Source: Deltaproteobacteria bacterium
Lineage (GTDB): Bacteria > Desulfobacterota > Dissulfuribacteria > Dissulfuribacterales > JALVPX01
Length of the DNA stretch: 45,931 nt
Reading direction: 5' to 3'
Assembly: GCA_027023445.1 (NCBI GenBank)
Contig: JALVVK010000058.1
Span: 1 to 45,931 of the forward strand
In this document: positions 8,695 to 17,057 of the stretch, one piece after another
Numbering within the stretch: the stretch's first letter is position 1
How the letters are laid out: every line of letters starts with the position of its first letter
Translations under genes and position numbers: made by a program
The notes under the pieces: model-generated
What the model was told of the DNA's origin: nothing
The model's database searches: none
What the model saw: only the letters and a program-made list of their open reading frames with translations

Positions 8695-9990
8695 ATGCAT
8701 CATCATATCCTTTCAAAGGCCTATTTCCGTCGCTCGCAGGGGGTAATCCCGGGTGGGGTCAACAGCCCCGTCAGGGCGTGTAAGTCCGTGGGGTGCGATC
8801 CCGTGTTTATAGACAGGGCGCTTGGCCCTTATATCTTTGACGTAGATGGAAACAGCTACGTGGACTATGTATGCTCATGGGGCCCCATGATCCTTGGTCA
8901 TGCCCATTCAGAGGTTTCCGCTGCCGTGGCAGAGGCCCTGGAGGGCGGTACCAGCTTTGGCGCCCCGACCTGGAGAGAGGTGGCCCTTGCGGAAAAAATC
9001 GTTAACCTCGTGCCTTCCATAGAGCAGGTCAGGCTGGTCAGCTCCGGGACAGAGGCCACAATGAGCGCCATCAGGCTCGCGCGTGGATATACAGGCCGCA
9101 AAAAAATACTCAAGTTTGACGGCTGTTACCACGGCCATGCCGATTCCTTCCTGGTAAAGGCGGGCTCCGGGGTTGCAACTCTGGGTATTCCCGGCAGCCC
9201 CGGTGTGCCGGAGGATATTGTGGCCAACACCCTGGCCGTGCCATACAATGACCTGGAGGCGGTTAGGCAGGTGTTTGAACGCGAGGGCGCGGATATTGCC
9301 GCTGTTATCCTTGAACCCGTGGCGGCTAATATGGGAGTTGTGCCACCGGGGGAGGGCTTTCTCCAGGGCCTCAGGCAGTTGACCTCGGACAATGGCGCCC
9401 TTCTTATATTTGACGAGGTGATTACCGGGTTCAGGCTTGCCCTGGGCGGCGCGCAGGAATATTTCGGTATCACTCCTGATCTTACCTGTCTGGGCAAGAT
9501 TATAGGAGGGGGGCTGCCGGTTGGAGCCTATGGGGGAAGAAGGGATATAATGGAACATATCGCCCCTGTTGGTCCGGTTTATCAGGCCGGCACCCTCTCC
9601 GGCAATCCCCTTGCAACCGCGGCCGGGCTGGCTACCCTGGAGGCGTTGGACCGTCCGGGAATTTATGAAGCTCTTGAACAACGGGCGCAGGTTCTTGTGG
9701 CCGGACTAAATGATATTGCTTCAAGATACGGGATTCGGTGCATAATTCAGAGAATGGGTTCCATGTTTACCTGCTTTTTCGGCCTGGATAATCCTGTAAA
9801 GGATTTTAAGGGGGCTTCATCTGCGGATACGGATGCCTACGGCCGGTATTTCAGGGCCATGCTGGATGAGGGTATTTATATTGCCCCGTCCCAGTTTGAG
9901 GCGGCCTTCGTGTCCCTGGCTCATACATGGGACGTTATAGATGAAACTCTGGCTGCCGCTGAATCGGCATTCAAGACTCTGGCAGGTTGA
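8695..9990 (+). CDS. hemL: Glutamate-1-semialdehyde 2,1-aminomutase
   Basis: PLP enzyme that converts glutamate-1-semialdehyde to 5-aminolevulinate, the C5 route to tetrapyrroles. The 431 residues fit the family. Conserved blocks are SRRVIP-like [15 protein letters not shown] (14-28), [16 protein letters not shown] (117-131), the PLP-aspartate motif [10 protein letters not shown] (238-247), and the PLP lysine K268 in [19 protein letters not shown] strong AAGGAGG lies upstream of the ATG. It is followed about 220 bp later by the F0 ATP synthase genes, probably a separate transcript. Confidence 0.97.
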   Translation: MHHHILSKAYFRRSQGVIPGGVNSPVRACKSVGCDPVFIDRALGPYIFDVDGNSYVDYVCSWGPMILGHAHSEVSAAVAEALEGGTSFGAPTWREVALAEKIVNLVPSIEQVRLVSSGTEATMSAIRLARGYTGRKKILKFDGCYHGHADSFLVKAGSGVATLGIPGSPGVPEDIVANTLAVPYNDLEAVRQVFEREGADIAAVILEPVAANMGVVPPGEGFLQGLRQLTSDNGALLIFDEVITGFRLALGGAQEYFGITPDLTCLGKIIGGGLPVGAYGGRRDIMEHIAPVGPVYQAGTLSGNPLATAAGLATLEALDRPGIYEALEQRAQVLVAGLNDIASRYGIRCIIQRMGSMFTCFFGLDNPVKDFKGASSADTDAYGRYFRAMLDEGIYIAPSQFEAAFVSLAHTWDVIDETLAAAESAFKTLAG

Positions 9991-10043
9991 TGGCCCTTGT
10001 CCGGGTTAATGCATGTGCATGTGATATCTGTTACATAAATCCA

Positions 10044-10072
10044 TTGACAGTCAGGGCGCACTATGCTATTTG
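10044..10072 (+). promoter_or_regulatory. Candidate promoter of the F0 ATP synthase operon
   Basis: A perfect -35 box, TTGACA (10044-10049), is followed after 17 bp by a poor -10, TATTTG (10067-10072). It lies in the 219-bp gap between hemL and atpZ, about 140 bp before atpZ. Confidence 0.35.
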
Positions 10073-10209
10073 ATATTTCAATTATTAAGAAACTCTCAGG
10101 GGGAGAGGAATATTTCCTTGTCACGGAAATGAAGCGCTGTTCAGTTTTAAGGCGCTCAGAAGGCGGGCAATCTATAAAAGACCCATTAGAATTGTCGGAA
10201 GATATCTGA

Positions 10210-10491
10210 ATGGGCGGAATAAAAGAAGAACTTTCATCTCTCTTCCAGAGTTTCAGTACAGCCACTACGATAGCCCTTTCGGTGGTTTTTTCCACCTTTG
10301 CCGGGGTGTTGACGGGCTATTATCTTGATAATCATGTTTTTAAGGGGCGCACGACCCCATGGCTGACCTTGATTGGTCTGCTGTTCGGCCTTGCGGGAGG
10401 AGTTAATAACTTTTTTCTTCTGACCAAGAGGTTCAACCAGGAGAAAGAGAAGCAAGACAAGAAAAAGGGTGAAACAGATAAGGGAAAATAA
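10210..10491 (+). CDS. atpZ: AtpZ-like F0 accessory protein
   Basis: Small membrane protein of the AtpZ/AtpI group encoded at the head of many F0 operons, thought to help in c-ring assembly or in Mg/Ca transport for the synthase. The 93 residues hold two membrane helices (about 20-38 and 51-72). The family pattern appears as FAGVLTGYYLDNHVF and TLIGLLFGLAGGVNNFFLL. The tail is strongly basic and acidic (EKEKQDKKKGETDKG) and cytoplasmic. GGAAG precedes the ATG. It overlaps the start of the next gene by 23 bp. Confidence 0.82.
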   Translation: MGGIKEELSSLFQSFSTATTIALSVVFSTFAGVLTGYYLDNHVFKGRTTPWLTLIGLLFGLAGGVNNFFLLTKRFNQEKEKQDKKKGETDKGK

Positions 10492-10903
10492 AGGCATTAT
10501 CAACTCGATTCTTCGAGGTGAGCTGGATCGCCGGTTTGTAAGACTATATCTTACGGCAAACTGGCTGATGATGTTTTTTATCGTTTCGGTGTCGGCCTTT
10601 CTCATGTCTTCCAGGTTTGCCATAGGGGTTATGGTTGGTGGAGTAATAGCCAGTCTGAACTGTATAGGTCTGGATAGGGATTGTCAGCGAGTGGCTCGCT
10701 GGCGTTCAATGGCCGCTTACTACGGGGGGCTGGCAGTACGCATGGGGCTTATAACACTTGCGGTGACTTTTTTCCTGCTGGTGTTCCCAAAGGTTTTATC
10801 CCCGGTTGGTCTGTTTGTCGGTTTGTCAGTGGGGATAATCAATTTTTATCTTTTGGTATTGGCTATGGTTATTCATAGAGTTCGCTTCAAGGAGGCTGTT
10901 TAG
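10469..10903 (+). CDS. atpI: ATP synthase subunit I (AtpI)
   Basis: Membrane protein of 144 residues with four predicted helices (about 30-47, 50-67, 85-106, 111-135), matching the ATP synthase I family that assists c-ring assembly. The motif GLSVGIINFYLLVLAM near the C-terminus is typical of these proteins. The GTG start at 10469 overlaps atpZ by 23 bp, which suggests translational coupling; an internal GTG is an alternative. atpB begins three bases after the stop. Confidence 0.8.
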   Translation: MKQIRENKGIINSILRGELDRRFVRLYLTANWLMMFFIVSVSAFLMSSRFAIGVMVGGVIASLNCIGLDRDCQRVARWRSMAAYYGGLAVRMGLITLAVTFFLLVFPKVLSPVGLFVGLSVGIINFYLLVLAMVIHRVRFKEAV

Positions 10904-10905
10904 CC

Positions 10906-12067
<1,162 letters not shown>

Positions 12068-12089
12068 GCCAGGAGAGCAAAAGGGATTC

Positions 12090-12152
12090 TAAGCCAAGCA
12101 GAAAGCTAAAAGCTAATAGAAAGGCCTGCCCGTTGTCGGCAGGCCTTTTTTA
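12090..12152 (+). terminator. Intrinsic terminator of the F0 operon
   Basis: A perfect 10-bp stem AAGGCCTGCC (12121-12130)/GGCAGGCCTT (12138-12147), with a 7-nt loop, runs into T residues. It is preceded at 12090-12120 by AAGCTAAAAGCTAATAG-type repeats like those before tyrS and murI. It ends the atpZ-I-B-E transcript before the convergent UvrA-like gene. Confidence 0.93.
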
Positions 12153-12172
12153 TCTCAGGCATATTCCCTACT

Positions 12173-14518
12173 TCAGATACTGTGGGGAGGGCCTTCAAAG
12201 ACTATCCTGCCGCCTTTAGGGCCGCCTCCAGGGCCCAATTCAATAATCCAGTCAACGATCCCGGAAAGTTCCTTGAGGTTGCTTGCCATTATCACGCCGT
12301 GCCCCTTCTCAAGAAGCCCGGTCATTATTACCAGTAATCGTTGAATGTCACACAGGTGGAGGCCCTTTGTGGGTTCATCCAGTAGGTAAAGGCAATGCCT
12401 GTCTTGGGGGGCGGCCAGCTCTTTTGCAAGTTTCAGCCTTTGGTTTTCTCCGCCGGACAGGGTGCCCGTGGGCTGTCCAAGCCTGAGGTATCCAAGGCCT
12501 GTGGAGATCAATGCTTCAAGGGGCCGCCTTATGGACGGGATTCTTGAAAAAAATCTGGCCGCTTCCTGCACGGTTAACTGTAGGACCTCATGAATGTTGA
12601 GCCCCCTGTAACGGATGGCCAGCGCCTCCCTGTGGTATCTGCGGCCGCCGCAGATGTCGCAGGTTATCTTTACGGGAGGGAGGTATTTGAGGTCCATGAA
12701 ATAGAACCCGCGTCCCCTGCAGGCCTCACAGCGTCCACCTTTTTTTGCCAGGCTGAAATATCCTGGCCTGTATCCCCTGGATCTTGCGTCAGGAACGCTG
12801 GAAAAAAGCTCTCTGATCCTGGGGAATATACCTGTGTAGGTGACTGGAAGGGATACTGCCATTCCTGTTATGGGTGACTGTTCCATCATGTGCGCGGTGG
12901 GATTTTCAGGAGTGTTCAGGGCGGCGGATTTTATCGCTCTTAGAAGCGTGCTCTTGCCGCTGCCCGACGGGCCAGTAAGCAATATCATGGCGTTTTGAGG
13001 GATGTTAATTGATTTTGTCCGCAGATTGCGGGCAGGCTCAAGTTTCATGTGAAGAAAGTCCATCCTGGATTTGGAGGTCTTTCGTTGCGGCATGTTCAGC
13101 CTTTTTTTACCGGACAGATAGGGGCCCGTTATGGTTGATTCCGCCCTGAGAAGTCCTTCGGGAGCGCCTGTATACAGCACTTCGCCGCCCTTGTCTCCGC
13201 TTCCCGGGCCAAGCTCAATGACATGGTCAGCCCGGTTCAGCCAGGACAGCGTATGTTCGACGATTACCAGGGTGTTTCCCCTTGCCTTCAGTTGATTCAG
13301 TGCCTTTATAAGTTGTTCCTGTTCAGAGGGATGAAGGCCGATTGAGGGCTCATCCAGTATGTAAAGAACACCCGTGAGGTCTTTTCCCAGTTGCGCGGCC
13401 AGCCTGAGCCGCTGAAGTTCTCCTGTGGATACGTCTGAAGTTGCCCGGTCCAGAGGCAGATGGCCAAGCCCCATGTTCATCAATGGTGTAAGACGGTATA
13501 ACAGGGCATTGGTAATTTTTTCAGCGGCCCTGGGGTTTCTCAGTTTTTTGTTGTCCGGTACAGAGGCCTTTTCGCGGATTTCAGTGATGATGTCCTTTGC
13601 CCCGGCAATGGTGGATGAGATGGCGGACTGGTAATTCAGGTTAAGGATTGTGATGGAATCCAGAAATTTCAGCTCTGTCCCGCCACGTTTCCTGATCCGT
13701 CCCGCAAACATTCCGGGAGTTGGCTCGGGCAGGGTGATCCCGCATCGCTGGCAGGCCAGTCTGTCTGAAAAATAAAGCAAACCCCCTGTGTCCGGAGCTG
13801 GATCAAGGATTTCCACCATTACGTGCCCGTTTCCGATCCGCAGGGCAAGTGATACAGACTCCGCAATCCTTGACATCATGCCTTTCTTAAGCACGATCCG
13901 GTCCACCACAACCTCAAGGGAGGATGGTTTTTCGTCCTGTCCCGGGCTGGACAGGGATTCTATGAGCGTCACATTGCCATCTATGCGAACCCTGAGGAAA
14001 CCACTGGATTGGAGTGAGGATAATGTCTGCCCCAGATTTCCAGATCGTTTTACAGGTGCCAGGATATGCAGCTTTGATCCCTGCGGAAGACTCAGTATGC
14101 GGTTGACTATCTGGTCGATGGTGAGGGCGTCGAGCCTTTTGCCGCATTTTGGACAGTGAATAATTCCACAGGCGGCATAGAGCATGCGGATCAGGTTTGA
14201 AAGATCGGTCAGGGTAGCGACCGTGGACGCGGAGCCGGTACGGGGTGCCGCCTGACTGAGAGCGAGGGGTGGCGGCAGGTTCCTGATCCGGGCCGCATCC
14301 GGTCTTTTCCTGAGGCCAATGAGGGATTTCGCCTCCTGGCTCAGTGATTCAAGATAACGGTAATGTCCCTCGGCAAAAAGAACATCCATTGCCAGGCTGG
14401 ATTTGCCTGCTCCTGAAGGCCCGGTGATGATGGTCATTTTACCTATGGGAATTTTTACGTCGATCCCCTTGAGGTTGTTTTCCCTGATTTTTTTCAGGAT
14501 AATGTATAAATTGTCCAT
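12173..14518 (-). CDS. Short UvrA paralogue (ABC-type, lacks insertion domain)
   Basis: Tandem ABC ATPase related to the DNA-damage sensor UvrA. From ATG 14518 it has 781 residues, against about 940 in UvrA. P-loop 1 is GPSGAGKS (33-40). The zinc module HCPKCGKR (121-128) and the UvrB-binding-like segment (VDRIVLKKGM) are present. The region that normally follows, the SFNSPYGACP finger and DNA-contacting insertion domain, is reduced to a short linker. The first signature is STGELQRLRL instead of SGGEAQR. The second half is complete: GPSGSGKSTLL, the finger GRCEACRGRGFYFMD, TLSGGENQRLKLAKEL, LDEPTKGLHL. A TTG 48 bp upstream is an alternative start. Its function (repair or, as for some UvrA-like proteins, drug resistance) is unknown. 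Confidence 0.85.
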   Translation of the reverse strand: MDNLYIILKKIRENNLKGIDVKIPIGKMTIITGPSGAGKSSLAMDVLFAEGHYRYLESLSQEAKSLIGLRKRPDAARIRNLPPPLALSQAAPRTGSASTVATLTDLSNLIRMLYAACGIIHCPKCGKRLDALTIDQIVNRILSLPQGSKLHILAPVKRSGNLGQTLSSLQSSGFLRVRIDGNVTLIESLSSPGQDEKPSSLEVVVDRIVLKKGMMSRIAESVSLALRIGNGHVMVEILDPAPDTGGLLYFSDRLACQRCGITLPEPTPGMFAGRIRKRGGTELKFLDSITILNLNYQSAISSTIAGAKDIITEIREKASVPDNKKLRNPRAAEKITNALLYRLTPLMNMGLGHLPLDRATSDVSTGELQRLRLAAQLGKDLTGVLYILDEPSIGLHPSEQEQLIKALNQLKARGNTLVIVEHTLSWLNRADHVIELGPGSGDKGGEVLYTGAPEGLLRAESTITGPYLSGKKRLNMPQRKTSKSRMDFLHMKLEPARNLRTKSINIPQNAMILLTGPSGSGKSTLLRAIKSAALNTPENPTAHMMEQSPITGMAVSLPVTYTGIFPRIRELFSSVPDARSRGYRPGYFSLAKKGGRCEACRGRGFYFMDLKYLPPVKITCDICGGRRYHREALAIRYRGLNIHEVLQLTVQEAARFFSRIPSIRRPLEALISTGLGYLRLGQPTGTLSGGENQRLKLAKELAAPQDRHCLYLLDEPTKGLHLCDIQRLLVIMTGLLEKGHGVIMASNLKELSGIVDWIIELGPGGGPKGGRIVFEGPPHSI

Positions 14519-14560
14519 GGATCTGCCTGTGTATTGGTATCCTTTACCCCAGATTATGCA

Positions 14561-14686
14561 CTTCAAATGCCGAACAAAATAATTTTTTTTATAATTTCAG
14601 TAGATTATCGTTAATGTAATGCCAAAAAATATTCACCTGAATGGTGACAGGTTCCAATAGCAAGCAAAAACATTCGGCATTTGAAG
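14561..14686. repeat. 14-bp perfect inverted repeat upstream of the UvrA-like gene
   Basis: CTTCAAATGCCGAA (14561-14574) and TTCGGCATTTGAAG (14673-14686) flank 98 bp of AT-rich sequence. GACATTTGAAG recurs at about 14730, and GGCATTTGAAG recurs at the edge of the dispersed repeat near 32093. The rest of the gap up to selC (14687-14884) has an imperfect palindrome around CATAGTACGTCTGTATG and no supported gene. Confidence 0.6.
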
Positions 14687-14884
14687 CCACAAGGGGCTCA
14701 CAATTTCACCGAATTTGCTGCGTTGTCGGACATTTGAAGTCATAGTACGTCTGTATGCCCTCCGCCTTGCACCTTCGGCAAACTTGCGAGCTGCATAATC
14801 CGGGTTTACCGTTAATGATGGTCTGGAATTGCCGGTCTTGCTCTGCATGACGTGCCGAGAATGCCCCTTGGTATTTCCATTGCC

Positions 14885-14913
14885 TTGACAATTTATTATA
14901 AAGCACTTACACA
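14885..14913 (+). promoter_or_regulatory. Promoter of selC
   Basis: TTGACA (14885-14890), a 17-bp spacer, then TACACA (14908-14913). The predicted start is within a base or two of the tRNA 5-prime end at 14921. Confidence 0.65.
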
Positions 14914-14920
14914 TACCTGC

Positions 14921-15018
14921 GGAAGCGGAAAGGGCACTGGTGGCCCTCCCGGACTTCAAATCCGGTGCACGGGGTGAGGAGCCTCGTGGGTGGGTTCGAT
15001 TCCCATGCGCTTCCGCCA
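14921..15018 (+). tRNA. selC: Selenocysteine tRNA (anticodon TCA)
   Basis: 98-nt tRNA that carries serine, converted to selenocysteine, to in-frame UGA codons with SelB. The 5-prime GGAAGCG pairs with CGCTTCC before G and an encoded CCA (15016-15018). The D stem is AGGGC/GCCCT. The anticodon arm is CCGGA-CTTCAAA-TCCGG with anticodon TCA at 14956-14958. The long variable arm CACGGGG/CCTCGTG has seven pairs, and the T arm is GTGGG-TTCGATT-CCCAT. The eighth acceptor pair typical of bacterial tRNA-Sec is a G-G mismatch in my alignment. No selA, selB or obvious selenoprotein is in the window. Confidence 0.97.
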
Positions 15019-15430
15019 TTTCGCTATGATTAGCGCTGCGCTTGGATTACCGCTCGTCCCGCCGAGACGGGACATCGCTCTGATTACTATACCCTGTCCG
15101 GGGCTCGCCTGGTTTGTATCACACAGGGCCGGGAGGGGCAGGAGGCTCTATTTTCGGACCTGGCTCAAGGCTATTCCCTTTTTTCTCTCCGCAGGCATTC
15201 TTCCCGCAATTTTTCTGCGGGCGACGCCTCATTTGTTGCCCCGGGGGCTAAGAGCCAGGCTCCTCAAACAGAACCCCCTGTCCCTTCCTCACAATCCCCC
15301 AGGCTGAATTTATGGAAATGTTGAATGGCGAATTGTGAATGTTGAATGAAAGAAAGGCATTTCGTTCCTTGTTTCCTGTCGACAGGCAGGTTCTTTGCAG
15401 GGTACAAATCGCCTGCAGCATTTGAGAGGT
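15019..15430. other. Gene-free stretch downstream of selC
   Basis: There is no supported gene in these 412 bp. It holds several small inverted repeats: CGCTA/TAGCG at 15022, GTCCCG/CGGGAC near 15057, CCCGCA/TGCGGG near 15203, and the 12-bp palindrome CCTGTCGACAGG at 15376. It also contains TTGAATG-type direct repeats around 15310-15350. None has a terminator T-run. The stretch after the inverted-repeat element (15623-15858) shows only a related ATTCACCATTTATCATTCAA run and nothing else I can name. Confidence 0.5.
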
Positions 15431-15622
15431 TTGGCGCGCCGGGTGGCCCGGGAGGGCGGCGGAAGCGGAAAAGGCTCGACTGACGTAGCTGAACAGCCCC
15501 GTAAGGGTTCGGGGCATGACGCCCCGAACCGGCAATCAGGCCATGGACGGCCTGTTTGCCGGGCCAGCGGAGTCTGTCGAAAGCCTGAGCGTGCAGCCCT
15601 CCCGGGCCACCCGGCGCGCCAA
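15431..15622. repeat. 192-bp element bounded by a perfect 27-bp inverted repeat
   Basis: The arms are 15431-15457 and 15596-15622; they match exactly in reverse complement and are very GC-rich (TTGGCGCGCC at the outer edge). Inside are a 10-bp hairpin GGTTCGGGGC/GCCCCGAACC (15506-15530) and a nested hairpin CCGGCA..CAGGCC/GGCCTG..TGCCGG (about 15529-15562). Just inside the left arm, 15459-15475 repeats the selC 5-prime end with one mismatch. No clear target-site duplication or coding frame was seen. It could be a small non-autonomous mobile element or a structured RNA gene. Confidence 0.75.
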
Positions 15623-15858
15623 GCCAACCGCGCCCGTGAGTATGAACCATGAGCTATTTCAAAGGGGTGGTTCCGTGTTAGTGCCCCTGAAGAGCATGTG
15701 TGGCCCCTGCCTTTTGCAATTCACCATTTATCATTCAATATTTTCATGCTCAGGGATGCGGAGCACCATTTAGCATGTGAAAGTTTGAGCAAGGGCGACG
15801 GAATAGATTGTGGCTTGATATAGGTTTATTGCATGGGTGGTGTTCAGGGCCTGAAATG

Positions 15859-15889
15859 AAATGCCGGGGGTAATATCCCCCCGGCATTT
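15859..15889 (-). terminator. Hairpin terminator of the PEP-CTERM gene
   Basis: AAATGCCGGGGG (15859-15870) pairs with CCCCCGGCATTT (ending 15889). It lies 21 bp past the stop on the minus strand and runs into a T-rich TTTCATTTC. The very stable GC stem and T-rich flank fit an intrinsic terminator. Confidence 0.75.
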
Positions 15890-15910
15890 GAGCCCTAACC
15901 GCGTTTGTTC

Positions 15911-16699
15911 TTATGACTGGCGGCGTCTTTTGCCCCAGCCCGCAAGGCCGACAAGTCCCACTCCCATGAGCATTATGCTGGCAGGTTCCGGAACAGGCTG
16001 CATGGATTCTGTACGTACAACGATTTCGTCAAAGTCAAAGGGGGTTGTGTCGTTCGCCTCCGCGGCGATGTACCAGTGCTGAGGGGTATCCTGGTAGGAG
16101 GAGGTTCCAAGGGAAACCGTGTCCCCCAAGATGCCCTGGTAAGTCAGGAAATAGTCCAGGCCGTTGGGGTTTTTGTCGCTCTGGCTGAAGTAATACGTGC
16201 CGCCCACGTTGAGGTAAAAGCCAAAGGCAGGCATGTAATCAGCGGTGTCGATCTCTGTGTTGTAGGGAATGCCCAGTTTGAATGATATAAAGGTACCATT
16301 CCCATCATCATAAACGAATTTCAGGTCCCCCGTTACTGAGTAAGCGCTGTTGAAAAGCGTCAGCAGGTCGTTATCTCCAAGACTGTTGAGATCTGCATTG
16401 ATGTTATACAGCCCGAATTCAACTGCGGATGTGCCTGAATAGTCGTAATGCATGAGCCATGCGCTGCTTCCCGGCCCTGTAACCTGAAATATTTCTGCTC
16501 CCCGTTCATCCGTATAGGGATTGATACTTGATCCTATAGAGGAAAATACTGTCGCAAGACTGTCCAGTTGGCCTGGGGCCGCATCTGTCACAGGATTAAA
16601 CGGGGTCGCGTTGCCAGGGGAGTACCAGGCGAATAACGCCAGGAGCAGGTTTGCCACAATTACCACAATCAGTTTTCTTTTCTCCATCTGTTTCTGCAT
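15911..16699 (-). CDS. PEP-CTERM sorted secreted protein
   Basis: Secreted protein of 262 residues with an N-terminal signal peptide (basic start, then LIVVIVANLLLALFAWYSPGNA). The C-terminal exosortase signal has VPEP at 236-239, a hydrophobic helix (IMLMGVGLVGLAGW) and KRRR at the end. PEP-CTERM proteins are processed by exosortase at the inner membrane and are associated with exopolysaccharide. The body is Asn/Asp/Tyr-rich, and DFDEIVVRTES before the signal is reminiscent of DUF4114-like proteins; its role is otherwise unrecognised. AGGAGGG lies just before the ATG. A sigma-54 promoter lies upstream and a terminator downstream, so it is a single-gene unit. No exosortase is in the window. 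Confidence 0.9.
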   Translation of the reverse strand: MQKQMEKRKLIVVIVANLLLALFAWYSPGNATPFNPVTDAAPGQLDSLATVFSSIGSSINPYTDERGAEIFQVTGPGSSAWLMHYDYSGTSAVEFGLYNINADLNSLGDNDLLTLFNSAYSVTGDLKFVYDDGNGTFISFKLGIPYNTEIDTADYMPAFGFYLNVGGTYYFSQSDKNPNGLDYFLTYQGILGDTVSLGTSSYQDTPQHWYIAAEANDTTPFDFDEIVVRTESMQPVPEPASIMLMGVGLVGLAGWGKRRRQS

Positions 16700-16735
16700 C
16701 GTCCCTCCTAAAAAAATATTTATAATTTTTCTTAT

Positions 16736-16751
16736 AGCAATTGCAATGCCA
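16736..16751 (-). promoter_or_regulatory. Sigma-54 (-24/-12) promoter of the PEP-CTERM gene
   Basis: On the minus strand, TGGCATTGCAATTGCT matches the sigma-54 consensus TGGCAY-N5-TTGCW, with exactly ten bases between GG and GC. It predicts a start near 16724 and a 5-prime leader of about 25 nt with the ribosome site. The sequence further upstream (16752-16800) is AT-rich, as expected for a bendable region between enhancer and promoter. Confidence 0.75.
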
Positions 16752-16974
16752 TTAAAAAAATATTTTTTTTGTGTTTTTTTAGCGAAAAATCCTGTTTTAT
16801 GTGCGTTAACTTCCGGTTAATGGAATCTTTCTTCTTATCAGGGAAATAATTTTCCATCAAATTTATGAAAAAAAGTCATTAGGTTTTTGGCTTTTTCAGC
16901 CTGGTTTACATATCTTTTGACATGGGTGTTGGATATATGGCAGACCTGTATGTGAATTCTTCCGGTTCATGATT

Positions 16975-17002
16975 TTGCAATGGCAGGGAATAGTTGTATA
17001 CT
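16975..17002 (+). promoter_or_regulatory. Sigma-70 promoter of the riboflavin genes
   Basis: TTGCAA (16975-16980), a 16-bp spacer and TATACT (16997-17002), 55 bp before the ribE start. The 55-nt leader is too short for an FMN riboswitch, and none of its conserved words is present. Confidence 0.6.
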
Positions 17003-17057
17003 CAGGACCGCGATAAATTTCAGGGGATTAAACATTTTTTAAAGGGGTTCAGGGTTT

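Noticed and set aside
10063-10209. 48-codon frame ending directly before and in frame with atpZ (TGA then ATG)
   Set aside because: It has no ribosome site, starts upstream of the expected transcript start of the candidate promoter at 10044, and its product resembles nothing. Selenocysteine readthrough of the TGA into atpZ is not supported: atpZ has its own ribosome site and normal length.
15019-15075. Intrinsic terminator for selC
   Set aside because: The short stems CGCTA/TAGCG and GTCCCG/CGGGAC are not followed by a T-run.
15264-15650. Several 85-128-codon frames across the inverted-repeat element
   Set aside because: They are Arg/Pro-rich products of GC-rich palindromes on both strands, with no ribosome sites, and mirror each other because of the inverted repeat.
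16900-17057. FMN riboswitch before ribE
   Set aside because: The leader is only about 50 nt and the conserved FMN-box words are absent; the ribE-ribBA gap also lacks them.
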